64,000 nt of DNA from CALFCE01 sp964411665. Its GTDB lineage: Bacteria; Pseudomonadota; Gammaproteobacteria; Granulosicoccales; Granulosicoccaceae. The stretch spans positions 1 to 64,000 of the forward strand of contig CAYPMR010000005.1 in the NCBI GenBank assembly GCA_964411665.1, written 5' to 3'. Both the position numbers and the translations under genes were made by a program. How positions within the stretch are numbered: the first letter of the stretch is position 1; each line of letters begins with the position of its first letter. Shown piece by piece: positions 17,537 through 27,300 of this stretch. The notes below the pieces were generated by a model. It saw only the letters and a list, made by a program, of their open reading frames with translations. It did no database searches and was not told the DNA's origin.

Positions 17537-19389
17537 CGATTACCGCGGAATTTTGAAGTCACCTTGTGAGCATCGATGACGGACAGGATGGTAGAGCTGT
17601 TGTCTGCGTGTGCAATGGAATGTGTCGCTATGATATCGGGGCGCCAGCTTGGCGTTATGCGATCGATGACATTCTCAGCATAGGTATCGGGTGTCAGTGT
17701 CAGAACTTCACTGATATTGAATCCGTAACCATAATCATAATTGCAATTTTGCGATGGTCTGAAGAGTTTCCCGTTCTCAATATACAAAGGGCCAGCCGGG
17801 CGTGAGCAGGAGATATCCGAGATTACCGGGTTCATTGGATGTGCTTGCCACTGACCGGATATAAAATTGTCTGTATGGAAAAGATGCAGCTCGTCCCAGC
17901 CATGGCCGGCCATTGATCGATGACTTTCAATATTGGCAAACAGCCACCAACGACCTTCATGAAAGTGGAGGGTTGAATCGACCATGCGAGCATCTTTAAA
18001 CAGAGTGCGGTGATGCTCCCAGCTCATCGGAAAATCAGTGCAGCGATACAGATCAACGGTATTGTTACTAACAGATTCTGGAATCATCCAGATTTCATTG
18101 TCTGACTCAATGATTGATGGATAAGACAAATGATAAGGTTTTTCGAGTATTTTCTTCGCCTCTGAGACATTGCCTTGTGCATCGATCTCGATAACGCTCA
18201 AGTGTCCCTTGTTAGCCTTGATAACCATCTCTTCGAAAAAGACATAGAACCTGTCGTTGCGGTGGATAACATGTGGGTCTGCCCAGATACGATCAGTTGG
18301 CGGGGTGAGTTCCCGGTACCGGTGCATGGCTTTTTCCGGGCCCTCGCTGGCATCACTGTTACGTAGGTTGTAAAGCAAAACCCATTGTTCCCGGGTTAAA
18401 CGTTTGCGTAATGACACGCGTACTTTAGCGGTAGCTTTTTTTAAAGTCAGTCGCAAGTATTGAGCGGGGGTCGGGTCGCGGTAGATACCTTGGCTGTAGA
18501 ATGTTTCAGTTGCTTGGCGCGCGGCTACACGCTGATAAAATGTGTTGGGGTATTCATGCAACTCTTTCAATACACGGGGAAGAAAAACTGCTGACTTCCA
18601 ATAGTTGCGATTGCGTGTATTGTGTAGCGAGTAGGCAGCTATGGGATTGGATGATCGATAAAGAACCTGACCGTTGTCGAGCTCAGTGCCCAGAATTTGT
18701 AATACTGAGCCGATGTTGGGACTGCTTTCCATCACTTCCCAGAAAGCGGGTGGTCCGCCTCGATTGGTCCGGTTGTCGCCGTGGTGATGCGACCAGACGC
18801 CGTGGCGCGCTGCTGTGAGAATGCCACCTTTGAGGATTTTAAATCCACCGCGATAGAGTACGTCCAGATCGTGATCGCGAATCTGCTGTAAAGCTGATTC
18901 TGAAAATTCTTCCAGATTCCCGGTAACGTTTGTGTCAACTTCAATAACCTTTGCATCAGGTAGCAAGTCTGTTATTGCATGAAGCACTGTAGCCGATTCG
19001 ATGGAACGATCACGTTGAACATAGTAGGTGTTGATCAAATCGGCCAGCCGCCTTGTCGCTGCGCCAAAAAGTCTGTTGACGCTGATCGAGCTGGAAGCTG
19101 TTTGTTCTCGCTGGGGCCTTGCGTTAGCTGCCACTTTGGATCTACTGAGTATGATCAGCTCTACCTTTGCGTGACCGTCGTCGATTACCTGCTCAATCAT
19201 TTCATAGACCCAGGCTCGAACCTCAAGTGATTCAAGCAGCAGTCCTAAACGCAGGGGCTCACCGGTGTCGCGGGTAGGTATTGGTGAATTCGCTTTTGTG
19301 TTGTCTGGTTGAGCGGTTCGCATAGAGTTTTTGATACAGGGTCTGTGCGTTAGTGTAGCGGGCCGGTTTAAGGTCTGTCGTGGGTGCAT
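17533..19389 (-). CDS. formyltransferase-like plus GH43/GIPC-transferase-like two-domain protein
   Basis: A 618-residue protein in two halves. Residues ~45-290 resemble the formyl transferase fold: VLYRGGFKILKGGILTAAR, then HHHGDNRTNRGGPPAFWEV, which recalls the H-G-S-L-LP region of methionyl-tRNA formyltransferase. Residues ~340-618 resemble the five-bladed beta-propeller found in glucosamine inositolphosphorylceramide transferase proteins and GH43-like enzymes (RIWADPHVIHRNDRFYVFFEE, YHLSYPSIIESDNEIWMIPE). Such pairs occur in surface-glycan loci, but no other glycan gene is nearby. The substrate is unknown. The start may instead be the ATG at 19323. Confidence 0.75.
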   Translation of the reverse strand: MHPRQTLNRPATLTHRPCIKNSMRTAQPDNTKANSPIPTRDTGEPLRLGLLLESLEVRAWVYEMIEQVIDDGHAKVELIILSRSKVAANARPQREQTASSSISVNRLFGAATRRLADLINTYYVQRDRSIESATVLHAITDLLPDAKVIEVDTNVTGNLEEFSESALQQIRDHDLDVLYRGGFKILKGGILTAARHGVWSHHHGDNRTNRGGPPAFWEVMESSPNIGSVLQILGTELDNGQVLYRSSNPIAAYSLHNTRNRNYWKSAVFLPRVLKELHEYPNTFYQRVAARQATETFYSQGIYRDPTPAQYLRLTLKKATAKVRVSLRKRLTREQWVLLYNLRNSDASEGPEKAMHRYRELTPPTDRIWADPHVIHRNDRFYVFFEEMVIKANKGHLSVIEIDAQGNVSEAKKILEKPYHLSYPSIIESDNEIWMIPESVSNNTVDLYRCTDFPMSWEHHRTLFKDARMVDSTLHFHEGRWWLFANIESHRSMAGHGWDELHLFHTDNFISGQWQAHPMNPVISDISCSRPAGPLYIENGKLFRPSQNCNYDYGYGFNISEVLTLTPDTYAENVIDRITPSWRPDIIATHSIAHADNSSTILSVIDAHKVTSKFRGNR

Positions 19390-19521
19390 TGATCATCTAT
19401 CGCAACACAGGCATAACAGCCAGGAATTCGGTATGCTTGATCTGCATTATTCATGATTGATTCGCTTTCGTGAGTTGTGCGGCTTAGGCAGTTTACGCAA
19501 TAAATGATGGGAGAACAGTAG

Positions 19522-20004
19522 ATGAGTATTCAAGCCGGGGACAAAATTCCCGATGCAGAACTTTACACGATGGCCTCGGACGGCCCAAAGGCGGTCAGCA
19601 TGGTTGAATTTTGCCGTGGTCGCACAGTTGTTCTGTTTGCTGTTCCAGGCGCATTTACGCCGACTTGTTCCGAGCGCCATTTGCCGGGATTTGTCGCAAG
19701 AGCAGATGATTTGCTTGCTGCAGGTGCAGATGTAATTGCCTGTGTATCGGTAAACGATGTATTTGTTATGGATGCATGGGGGAAGCAAAACAACGCTTCA
19801 CAGATTGCCATGCTGGCTGATGGAATGGGCGAATTTGCCCAGGCAACCGGTATGACGGTTGATTTTAGCGCTCGTGGTTTGGGCATCCGATCTGATCGTT
19901 ACGCCATGATTATCGATGATGGCAAAATCCGTTGGGTCGCTCAAGAAGAGCCAAAGACACTCGAGGTATCGACGGCAGAGGCAGTACTTGCGGCACTCGT
20001 TTGA
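19522..20004 (+). CDS. peroxiredoxin of the Prx5 type
   Basis: A 160-residue thioredoxin-fold peroxidase that reduces hydrogen peroxide or organic peroxides through a peroxidatic cysteine in PGAFTPTCSERHLPGF near residue 50. The length and the motif DRYAMIIDDGKIRW fit the Prx5 subfamily. A GGGAGAA ribosome binding site precedes the ATG. No glutaredoxin domain is fused. It is a single gene, and the electron donor is not visible here. Confidence 0.92.
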   Translation: MSIQAGDKIPDAELYTMASDGPKAVSMVEFCRGRTVVLFAVPGAFTPTCSERHLPGFVARADDLLAAGADVIACVSVNDVFVMDAWGKQNNASQIAMLADGMGEFAQATGMTVDFSARGLGIRSDRYAMIIDDGKIRWVAQEEPKTLEVSTAEAVLAALV

Positions 20005-20165
20005 AATTCACATCCGCAGTAGAGCAACTAATTTGTATGGATATTGCGCGCTGATATGTAAATTTTTGCGACGTATCGACAAGGTGCTGCGTGAAATCGC
20101 AGCTTTGGGCTTGAATCGGTATAGGCTTAGCCGTATTACTATTAGATCTAGTAAAAGGTAAGCAG

Positions 20166-20918
20166 ATGAAAATTACGCAAATAATCTTGCCTGCATTTGG
20201 CAAAAATAATCTGTCCGTAAAAAATGCTGTTTGTAGTGGTGGTCACTCAGCCGGTAGTTTGTTTGGCAGTGCTATTAGCAGTTCGATATTTTTCGTGGTA
20301 CTGCTGTTGGTTAGCAGTTGTGCATCGCTTGGCCAGCAAGCGTGCCTGAACGGTCAATGGCAGGATATAGGTTTTGGCGATGGTTCCGCTGGCCAATTTG
20401 TCAATGATAGCCTTGCATCACATGGCAAAGCCTGCGCCAAGCATGGTGTTACTTTGAATGCCGAAGAATACCGCGATGGTCATTCGCGTGGTCTTGCTCT
20501 TTTTTGTAGACCTGAAAGCGCATACAAACTCGCCAAAAGTGAACAGATCTACAACTATGTTTGCCCTGCTGAATACGAGAAAGATTTTCTTGTAGCCTAT
20601 ACCGATGCACTGGCTGAAACCTTGGTTTATCTGCAAGGCGAAGAAGTGTATCTGCAAAGCCAGTTGCTTCAGGCTCGCACCCGACTGCGCTTTTTCGATA
20701 GGGTAGAAGGTGCGACTGATGCAAACGGGGTTGCTGTAAACAGCTTTGTCTCTCGTGCGAGCCCTGTATCTTCGCTGTTTGAAAATCAGGTGAACTACAA
20801 GCAGGATCGGCGCATCCGGCTTCGCAACGCATTTAATCGTGCGAATCTGCGCCTGGCGGAGATTGCACCTGAGTTATTTGAAGTAGGTTCGCAGGAAGAA
20901 GTTGTTCCACAGGAATAA
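20166..20918 (+). CDS. DUF2799 lipoprotein
   Basis: A 250-residue envelope protein with an unusually long N-terminal region (about 57 residues) before the lipobox-like LLLVSSCAS. The mature part matches the DUF2799 pattern: CLNGQWQDIGFGDGSAG, then a conserved GKACAKHGV and EEYRDGHSRGLALFC. The cysteines suggest disulfides in the periplasm. Function is unknown. The ATG at 20166 has AAAGG upstream; an internal start nearer the hydrophobic segment would make a normal signal peptide. Confidence 0.8.
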   Translation: MKITQIILPAFGKNNLSVKNAVCSGGHSAGSLFGSAISSSIFFVVLLLVSSCASLGQQACLNGQWQDIGFGDGSAGQFVNDSLASHGKACAKHGVTLNAEEYRDGHSRGLALFCRPESAYKLAKSEQIYNYVCPAEYEKDFLVAYTDALAETLVYLQGEEVYLQSQLLQARTRLRFFDRVEGATDANGVAVNSFVSRASPVSSLFENQVNYKQDRRIRLRNAFNRANLRLAEIAPELFEVGSQEEVVPQE

Positions 20919-20931
20919 CCTGCCTGGCCAT

Positions 20932-21474
20932 TCAACCCGGCAGCAATAGTTGCAAGCCTACAGACAATTTGTCCTGCACTTCTGTTGTGGCATCACCCTT
21001 GACATCGAACGGTATGCTCAGCGGCCAGTTTGACAGCTTGACGATACCTTTTACTCCGTACTGTAGTTGTAAATTGCCACTATCGGCCATGCTACTTAAC
21101 TTGTTGATAATGGTATTTAGACCGGCAATGACAGCGACATCTACTATCGCCTCCCCATTTGCCGGGATACGGACTTTGTTATTGGTGGAACCGGTCGCTA
21201 TATCTTCACCGGCAAATGAGGCGATGAAGCTCATTGACTTAAGCGGAAGATCATAGTTGTTAGGGTTGGTGACTCGCAAACTGAACATGAGTTTTTGACC
21301 GCTCAGACTCAGGTTTAGTGGCTTGACCGCAGCGATACTGATCTCGGGTGGTAGCGGTTTGTGTGTAGGCAAGCTGGAGCAGCTTACAGCGAGAAACAGC
21401 AGGGCAACTAGCGATAATTGCAGCGGAAAAACCTGTCGGTACAAGGATATCTTGTGCTTGTTCGGTTTTTGCAT
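20932..21474 (-). CDS. LEA-type-2/WHy-domain lipoprotein
   Basis: A lipoprotein with signal peptide and lipobox (LFLAVSCSS), followed by a water-stress/hypersensitive-response type beta-sandwich domain: ISIAAVKPLNLSLSGQKLMFSLRVTNPNNYDLPL and later VRIPANGEAIVDVAV are typical, here given in parts of a longer match. Bacterial members are periplasmic and of unknown role. I start at the ATG at 21474 (180 residues), which has AGG six bases upstream; a longer start at 21534 lacks a binding site. It converges on the DUF2799 gene. Confidence 0.83.
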   Translation of the reverse strand: MQKPNKHKISLYRQVFPLQLSLVALLFLAVSCSSLPTHKPLPPEISIAAVKPLNLSLSGQKLMFSLRVTNPNNYDLPLKSMSFIASFAGEDIATGSTNNKVRIPANGEAIVDVAVIAGLNTIINKLSSMADSGNLQLQYGVKGIVKLSNWPLSIPFDVKGDATTEVQDKLSVGLQLLLPG

Positions 21475-21661
21475 ATTGGACCTGCGCAGGGTGTCATTAC
21501 CCTCATTTAATACAAAGTGTAGTCGAGAAAACATTTTTTTGACGGCCTATGCGCTTTTTTCCTCTAAATCGGCAAATAATCAAGCAAGATGATTGCCGCA
21601 GTTCGTCTATCAACGACTCAGCGCCCTGGCGAATTTGACCAAATCGGATTGAGGTGGTAAT

Positions 21662-22543
21662 TCAGGTGAAATCACCCAAAGTGCTTTGCAGGACTGACAA
21701 GGCAGCTACCGGTGCTGTCTCGGCACGCAGGACGCGCGGGCCCAGCGTGACACACTGAAATCCATGGCTTTTAGTCAGATCGAGTTCTTCCGGAGAGAAT
21801 CCACTTTCGGGACCTGTCGCGAGCAATACCTGCCACTGTGTGCTGCTAGCTGAGTCTATGTTCTCGCCCCGGTTTGTTATCGATGCCAGATTTGATATCA
21901 GTGAATCAGATGCTGAAGGTTCCAGTAAAAAACGTAACGATTGTGTGTTCGCAGCTACTTTTTTCTGCGCCTCAATGGCAATGTCTGCGGCAAGATCAAA
22001 TTTTTTTGCCAGAGTAAAATCAGGCATTCGATTGCGACCACTTTGTTCTGCGGCGCTTTGGATTACAGATTTCCAATGCCGAATTTTATTGAGTTCGCGA
22101 TCTTTCGAAAGCCTGGATGAGGATCGTATCGCTTGAAAAGCCACAATAGAATTTACGCCCAGTTCAACTGATTTTTGAATCGCATAGTCCATGCGTTCGT
22201 TGCGCGATAGGCCTAAAAGCAAAGTGCAATCGATATTTGATTCAGCCAGATTGGGTTGTTTTTCGTAGACCAGAAGTGTCGTTGCTTTCCCGGGTGACAC
22301 AATGCGCGCACTGTAATCGAACCCGTCGCCGTTGAATAGAATGACGCTGTCACCTACGCGTGAACGCAGCACTGTGTTCAAATAATGGCTTGCTGCTTTG
22401 CTAAGTGTCAGCTCTCTGTCTATTTGCAGGAATGCTTGTTCCTCGTAGCCAGCCAGGTCGTTATTTGAATCAGCCGTCGCACTGCTCGAATTAGCTGAAG
22501 TATTGCGAACATCGGCTGATACGTATAGGCGCGGCCGTCTCAT
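21662..22543 (-). CDS. rsmE: 16S rRNA (uracil1498-N3)-methyltransferase RsmE
   Basis: A SPOUT-class methyltransferase acting on U1498 of 16S rRNA. The knot region shows ATGPESGFSPEELDL and VTLGPRVLRAETAPVAAL at the C-terminus. The N-terminal PUA-like domain includes SHYLNTVLRSRVGDSVILFNG. At 293 residues it is about 50 longer than usual because of a Ser/Asn-rich insertion near residues 12-35 and another at about 220-240. It follows dnaG by 6 bases on the same strand, so both are probably co-transcribed. Confidence 0.95.
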   Translation of the reverse strand: MRRPRLYVSADVRNTSANSSSATADSNNDLAGYEEQAFLQIDRELTLSKAASHYLNTVLRSRVGDSVILFNGDGFDYSARIVSPGKATTLLVYEKQPNLAESNIDCTLLLGLSRNERMDYAIQKSVELGVNSIVAFQAIRSSSRLSKDRELNKIRHWKSVIQSAAEQSGRNRMPDFTLAKKFDLAADIAIEAQKKVAANTQSLRFLLEPSASDSLISNLASITNRGENIDSASSTQWQVLLATGPESGFSPEELDLTKSHGFQCVTLGPRVLRAETAPVAALSVLQSTLGDFT

Positions 22544-22549
22544 AACGGA

Positions 22550-24316
22550 TCAATGTTTGGTGCGGGTCACCGACAACAGGCCAGTGCGTTGGGAAGGTTG
22601 CAATTTGCTGGCAGATTTTAGGCGGCTTCTGGAATGGAGTTGTTGCAGGCAGTGGACGAAAGTTTCTTCCGCCTGTTGTAATTCCATGCTTGAACCGTCA
22701 GGCATCAGTTCAACGATAGCGAGTTTTTGCAAAACGTCAACGTGTTCGGTATCGCGAAAGTATTCCAGCAACGAGCCGGTCGTCATGCCCTGTCTCTGTT
22801 GGCAGGCTTGCAATAATGCCAGTAGCAATGGTGCTCCCTGCAACTCCTGGCTAATAGTGAATTCGGCAGGCGAGTACTTTTTCGAGACATCCGGGTGATT
22901 CAATAACAGCAGTATGCTGTGACGCATCACGGACAAACGTTTCGATGTGTTGTTTAAGTAGGCATTTTCTGCTTTGGGTTTGGTTGTTGTTGGCTGGTAA
23001 GCAGGTTTGCTATCGGCGCGAGTCGTACTGCTACTGAGATTTTTCTGATCTATCGGGAAGCCAACCACCTGTTCAAGTTGGCGGTAAGAAAAATCCCGGT
23101 AAACACCCTCGGGCATACGACTTAACAGTGGCTTCATTTTTTCCACTAATGCAGCTTTACCACCAAGTTCGGACAAATTCAGATTTTCGCTGAGATGATC
23201 GAACAGGTAGTCTACGATGGATACTTTTTGTTCGCTGATTAAACGATTGAGTCCGTCTGCGCCTTCTCTTGCAACCAGGCTGTCCGGGTCTTCACCATCG
23301 GGTAAAAACAAAAAGTGCGCGTCGCGGCCATCCCGCAGACACGGTAATGCCGCCTGAGCTGCGCGCCATGCAGCCTCACGGCCAGCGCGGTCACCATCGA
23401 AACAGAAAATGATTCCGGGAACGACCCGGAACAACGTTTCGCAGTGATGCTGGTTGGGTGATGTACCAAGTGTTGCAACCGCATTGCCGATACCTGCTTC
23501 TGCCAGTGCGACGACATCCATATAACCTTCCACAACCAGTGCAAAGCCCTGATCCTGCGCATCGCGTCGTCCTTCATAAAGGCCATAGAGTTCCTGGCTT
23601 TTATGGAAGAGTACGGTTTCCGGAGAATTGAGATATTTGGGTTCCTGCTTCTCGATAACACGTCCACCGAATCCAATCACGCGTCCACGTCGGTCGCGAA
23701 TCGGAAACATGATACGGTCACGGAATCTTGCGTATACGTTGTCACGATCGTTACGTGCCAGCATGCCGGTCGTTTCCAGCGCTTTGCGTTGCCCGGAAAA
23801 TGCTTTATCAAGATTGTCGTATCCGTCGCGTGCAAATCCGATACGAAAGCGTTTGGCCGTTTCACCGGAGAGGCCTCGTTGGGTCAGGTAGTCGATTGCT
23901 CGTTTTGAATTTTTTAATTCAGTGACGAAATGCGCGCCAACCGACTCCATTAATTCATAGAGAGGACGGTTGTCTGATTGTGTAGCTACCGCGCCAGACG
24001 TGTTGTTGCCGTTTTGTTCACGTGGGACTTCAACCCCAATCATATCGGCCAGCGTTTCAATCGCATCGACGAAATGTAGACCGTCGTATTCCATCAGAAA
24101 ACCGATCGCTGAGCCATGTGCTCCGCAACCAAAGCAATGATAAAATTGCTTGTTCTGGCTTACCGTGAACGAAGGGGTTTTTTCGCCATGAAATGGGCAA
24201 CATGCTTTAAGGTTATTGCCCGCCCGCTTTAACTGCAAACGGGAATTCACAACATCGACAATGTCTACGCGTGCGAGTAGATCATCAATAAAATGTTGTG
24301 GAATACGCCCTGCCAA
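22550..24316 (-). CDS. dnaG: DNA primase
   Basis: The replicative primase, which makes RNA primers for DnaB-driven replication. The N-terminal zinc-binding domain uses Cys40, His43, Cys61 and Cys64 (CPFHGEKTPSF and CFGCG). The TOPRIM core shows VVEGYMDVVALAEAG and FCFDGDRAGREAAWRAA. A C-terminal DnaB-binding region of low conservation follows. Total 588 residues, normal. In most gammaproteobacteria it sits between rpsU/yqeY and rpoD; here it lies 82 bases after gltB and is 20 kb from rpsU. Confidence 0.97.
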   Translation of the reverse strand: MAGRIPQHFIDDLLARVDIVDVVNSRLQLKRAGNNLKACCPFHGEKTPSFTVSQNKQFYHCFGCGAHGSAIGFLMEYDGLHFVDAIETLADMIGVEVPREQNGNNTSGAVATQSDNRPLYELMESVGAHFVTELKNSKRAIDYLTQRGLSGETAKRFRIGFARDGYDNLDKAFSGQRKALETTGMLARNDRDNVYARFRDRIMFPIRDRRGRVIGFGGRVIEKQEPKYLNSPETVLFHKSQELYGLYEGRRDAQDQGFALVVEGYMDVVALAEAGIGNAVATLGTSPNQHHCETLFRVVPGIIFCFDGDRAGREAAWRAAQAALPCLRDGRDAHFLFLPDGEDPDSLVAREGADGLNRLISEQKVSIVDYLFDHLSENLNLSELGGKAALVEKMKPLLSRMPEGVYRDFSYRQLEQVVGFPIDQKNLSSSTTRADSKPAYQPTTTKPKAENAYLNNTSKRLSVMRHSILLLLNHPDVSKKYSPAEFTISQELQGAPLLLALLQACQQRQGMTTGSLLEYFRDTEHVDVLQKLAIVELMPDGSSMELQQAEETFVHCLQQLHSRSRLKSASKLQPSQRTGLLSVTRTKH

Positions 24317-24397
24317 TCGTTGCTGCTCCGCTTATTGCGTGTGCTGTTATAACCGTTTATGTGGCCGCGTTTTTCTTCACATCGCGGATGTATAAGA

Positions 24398-27300
24398 TCA
24401 GGCCGCGTTCTCAAGTGAGGCGATCAGCTCAGACAGTTCGCTTGCTTTCGGTTTGACCATCCAGAATCGCGAAGCGAGACTATAGTATTCATCAATTAAC
24501 GTTCGTCCCCATTCGCTACCTGTATTTTCAATATAATCCTCGATCAAACTCTGCAGGTAGTTTCGGTAGCGTTCCATGGATTCCGAATGCAGTCTATGGA
24601 TGTCGATCAATTCATGGTTGTAGCGATCAACAAATACATTGTTGGGATCAAAGACGTACCCCAGGCCGCCAGTCATGCCAGCTCCAAAGTTAATACCAGT
24701 CTCACCGAGCACAACAACGCAACCGCCGGTCATATACTCACAGGCATGATCCCCGGTTCCTTCAACAACTGCAACTGCACCTGAGTTCCTTACTGCAAAG
24801 CGCTCACCTGCAGTACCTGCGGCATAGAAAGTACCGCCAGTCGCACCGTATAGGCAAGTGTTGCCAACAATCGGCGAATCACGTCTGTCGTAGTGGCTGT
24901 TTTGTGGCGGCCGAATAACGATCTTTCCGCCCGCCATGCCCTTGCCAGCGTAGTCATTGGCATCGCCTTCAAGGCGCAGGTGGAGTCCACCTGCATTCCA
25001 GACCCCGAAGGATTGGCCAGCTGTTCCGCTCAACGTGATATCCAGTGGTGTATCTGCCATGCCCTGGTCACCGTGACGTTTGGCTATTTCACCCGAGAGC
25101 CTTGCACCGATGGAACGATTAACGTTACTGATGGTGTAGGAGAATTGCCCACTGGTTTTTGTCTCTATCGAAGGCAGACAATCGGATACCATTTTTTCGG
25201 CTAGTAATCCGCGATCGAATGGCTTGTTGCTTGGCACTGTGCAATAGCGTGCTACAGAGTCGTCGAGATCCCCCTGCGATAGTATGCGTGACAGGTCAAT
25301 GCGCCCCTGACGTTCAGTCGTGCCCGATCCAGGTTGCAGATACTGGGTTCGCCCGATAATGTCTGACAACCTGGCTACACCCAGCGCAGCCATGTGTTCG
25401 CGCACATCTTCGGCAATGAAGCGCATGTAGTTCATGACTTTTTCTACGTTGCCGTTGAAGTGGCGCATGCGCAGCACCTTGTGTTGGGTCGCAACACCAG
25501 TTGCACAGTTATTGAGGTGGCAAATACGTAGATATTTACAGCCCATCGCAATCATGGGTCCGGTGCCGAAGCCAAAGCTCTCTGCACCTAATGCTGCCGC
25601 TTTGAGAACATCCAGTCCGGTTTTAAGGCCACCATCTGCCTGTACTCTAACCTTGTCACGCAAATCGTTGGCGCGTAACACCTGGTGCGCTTCTGACATA
25701 CCCAGTTCCCAGGGGGAACCGGCGTACTTGACACTGGTAAGTGGACTCGCGCCTGTGCCACCGTCGTAACCCGAAATAGTTATGAGGTCTGCATAGGCTT
25801 TGGCAACACCGGCTGCAATTGTGCCAACACCAGCTTCGGCAACCAGTTTGACCGATACCAGCGCGTCTGGATTGATTTGTTTCAGATCAAAGATTAATTG
25901 AGCCAGATCCTCTATTGAATAGATGTCGTGGTGTGGCGGTGGTGAGATCAAGGCAACGCCCACTGTGCTATGACGCAGTCTTGCGATCATGTCGTTGACC
26001 TTGTGCCCGGGCAGTTGTCCTCCCTCTCCGGGCTTGGCACCTTGAGCAATTTTTATTTGTAGCACTTCTGCGTTAACCAGATAGTGCGGTGTTACGCCAA
26101 AGCGCCCGGATGCAACCTGCTTTATCTTCGACATTCTGATAGTGCCGTAGCGTTCCAGGTCTTCACCACCTTCACCTGAATTGGATCGGCCACCCAAACG
26201 ATTCATTGCCTCGGCCAGTGTCTCGTGTGCCTCGGGAGACAAGGCTCCCAGTGACATGCCGGCTGAATCAAATCGTTTAATCAGCTCCTCGACCGATTCG
26301 ACCTCTTCAATGGGTATTGGCCCGTTATCGGATTTAAGCGTCATCAAGTCACGCAGAAAAGCTGGTTCGCGCTGATTAACAGCGTCTGCATAAATCTTGT
26401 AATCAGCAAAATCACCACTAGTGACTGCGGCTTGAAGTAGTTGTACAACATCCGGGTTGTAGCTGTGATATTCCCCGTCGTGGATAAACTTCAATAAACC
26501 ACCTTGCGAAATATCTTTGCTGTCATTCCAGGCATTGTCTGCCAGCAATTGCTGATCGTTGCTCAGATCATCGAAGTTCATTCCCTGTATGCGACTGGTA
26601 GTACCGTTAAAGCAAAGGTCAACAACTTCATCGTGCAGGCCGACGATTTCAAACAACTGTGCGCCACGGTAACTGGTTATTGTGGAGATACCCATTTTGG
26701 ACAGTATTTTCAGCAATCCCTTGTTAATGCCGCGACGATAGTCCTGTATGTATTGCTCGGCCTTATCTTCGTCCAGGGTTTTGCTTTTTATCATGCCGTC
26801 AATCGTTTCATAGGCAAGATAAGGGTGAACGCAGGTAGCACCATAGCCAACCAGCACTGCCATTTGGTGAGGATCTCTTGCGGTACCTGTTTCGATAACG
26901 AGGTTGGCATCGCAGCGACAGCCCTGGCGTATCAGCTCGTGATGAACTGCGCCTGTGGCGAGTAGGGCGTGCACTGGCAATTTACCCGCGCTGATATGTC
27001 GGTCTGACAGCACGATGATAACTTTGCGATCCTGTACTGCTGCCACCGCTTCTGCGGAAATATCGCGTACCGCCTGGTGCAGTGTCTTTTCTTTTGGGTC
27101 GTAGTTCAGATCTATACGATGGTTTGCGTAACCGGGCTCGTCGTCTAACGCCAGCAAAGTTTCAAATTTGGTACGTGACAATACGGGTGACCGTACCAGG
27201 AGCCTTGTCGCGTGATGTACGGTCTCGAGAAACAAATTTTTCTCTCGTCCCAAGCAGGTCTCGAGCGACATGACGATAGCTTCGCGAATCGGATCTATCG

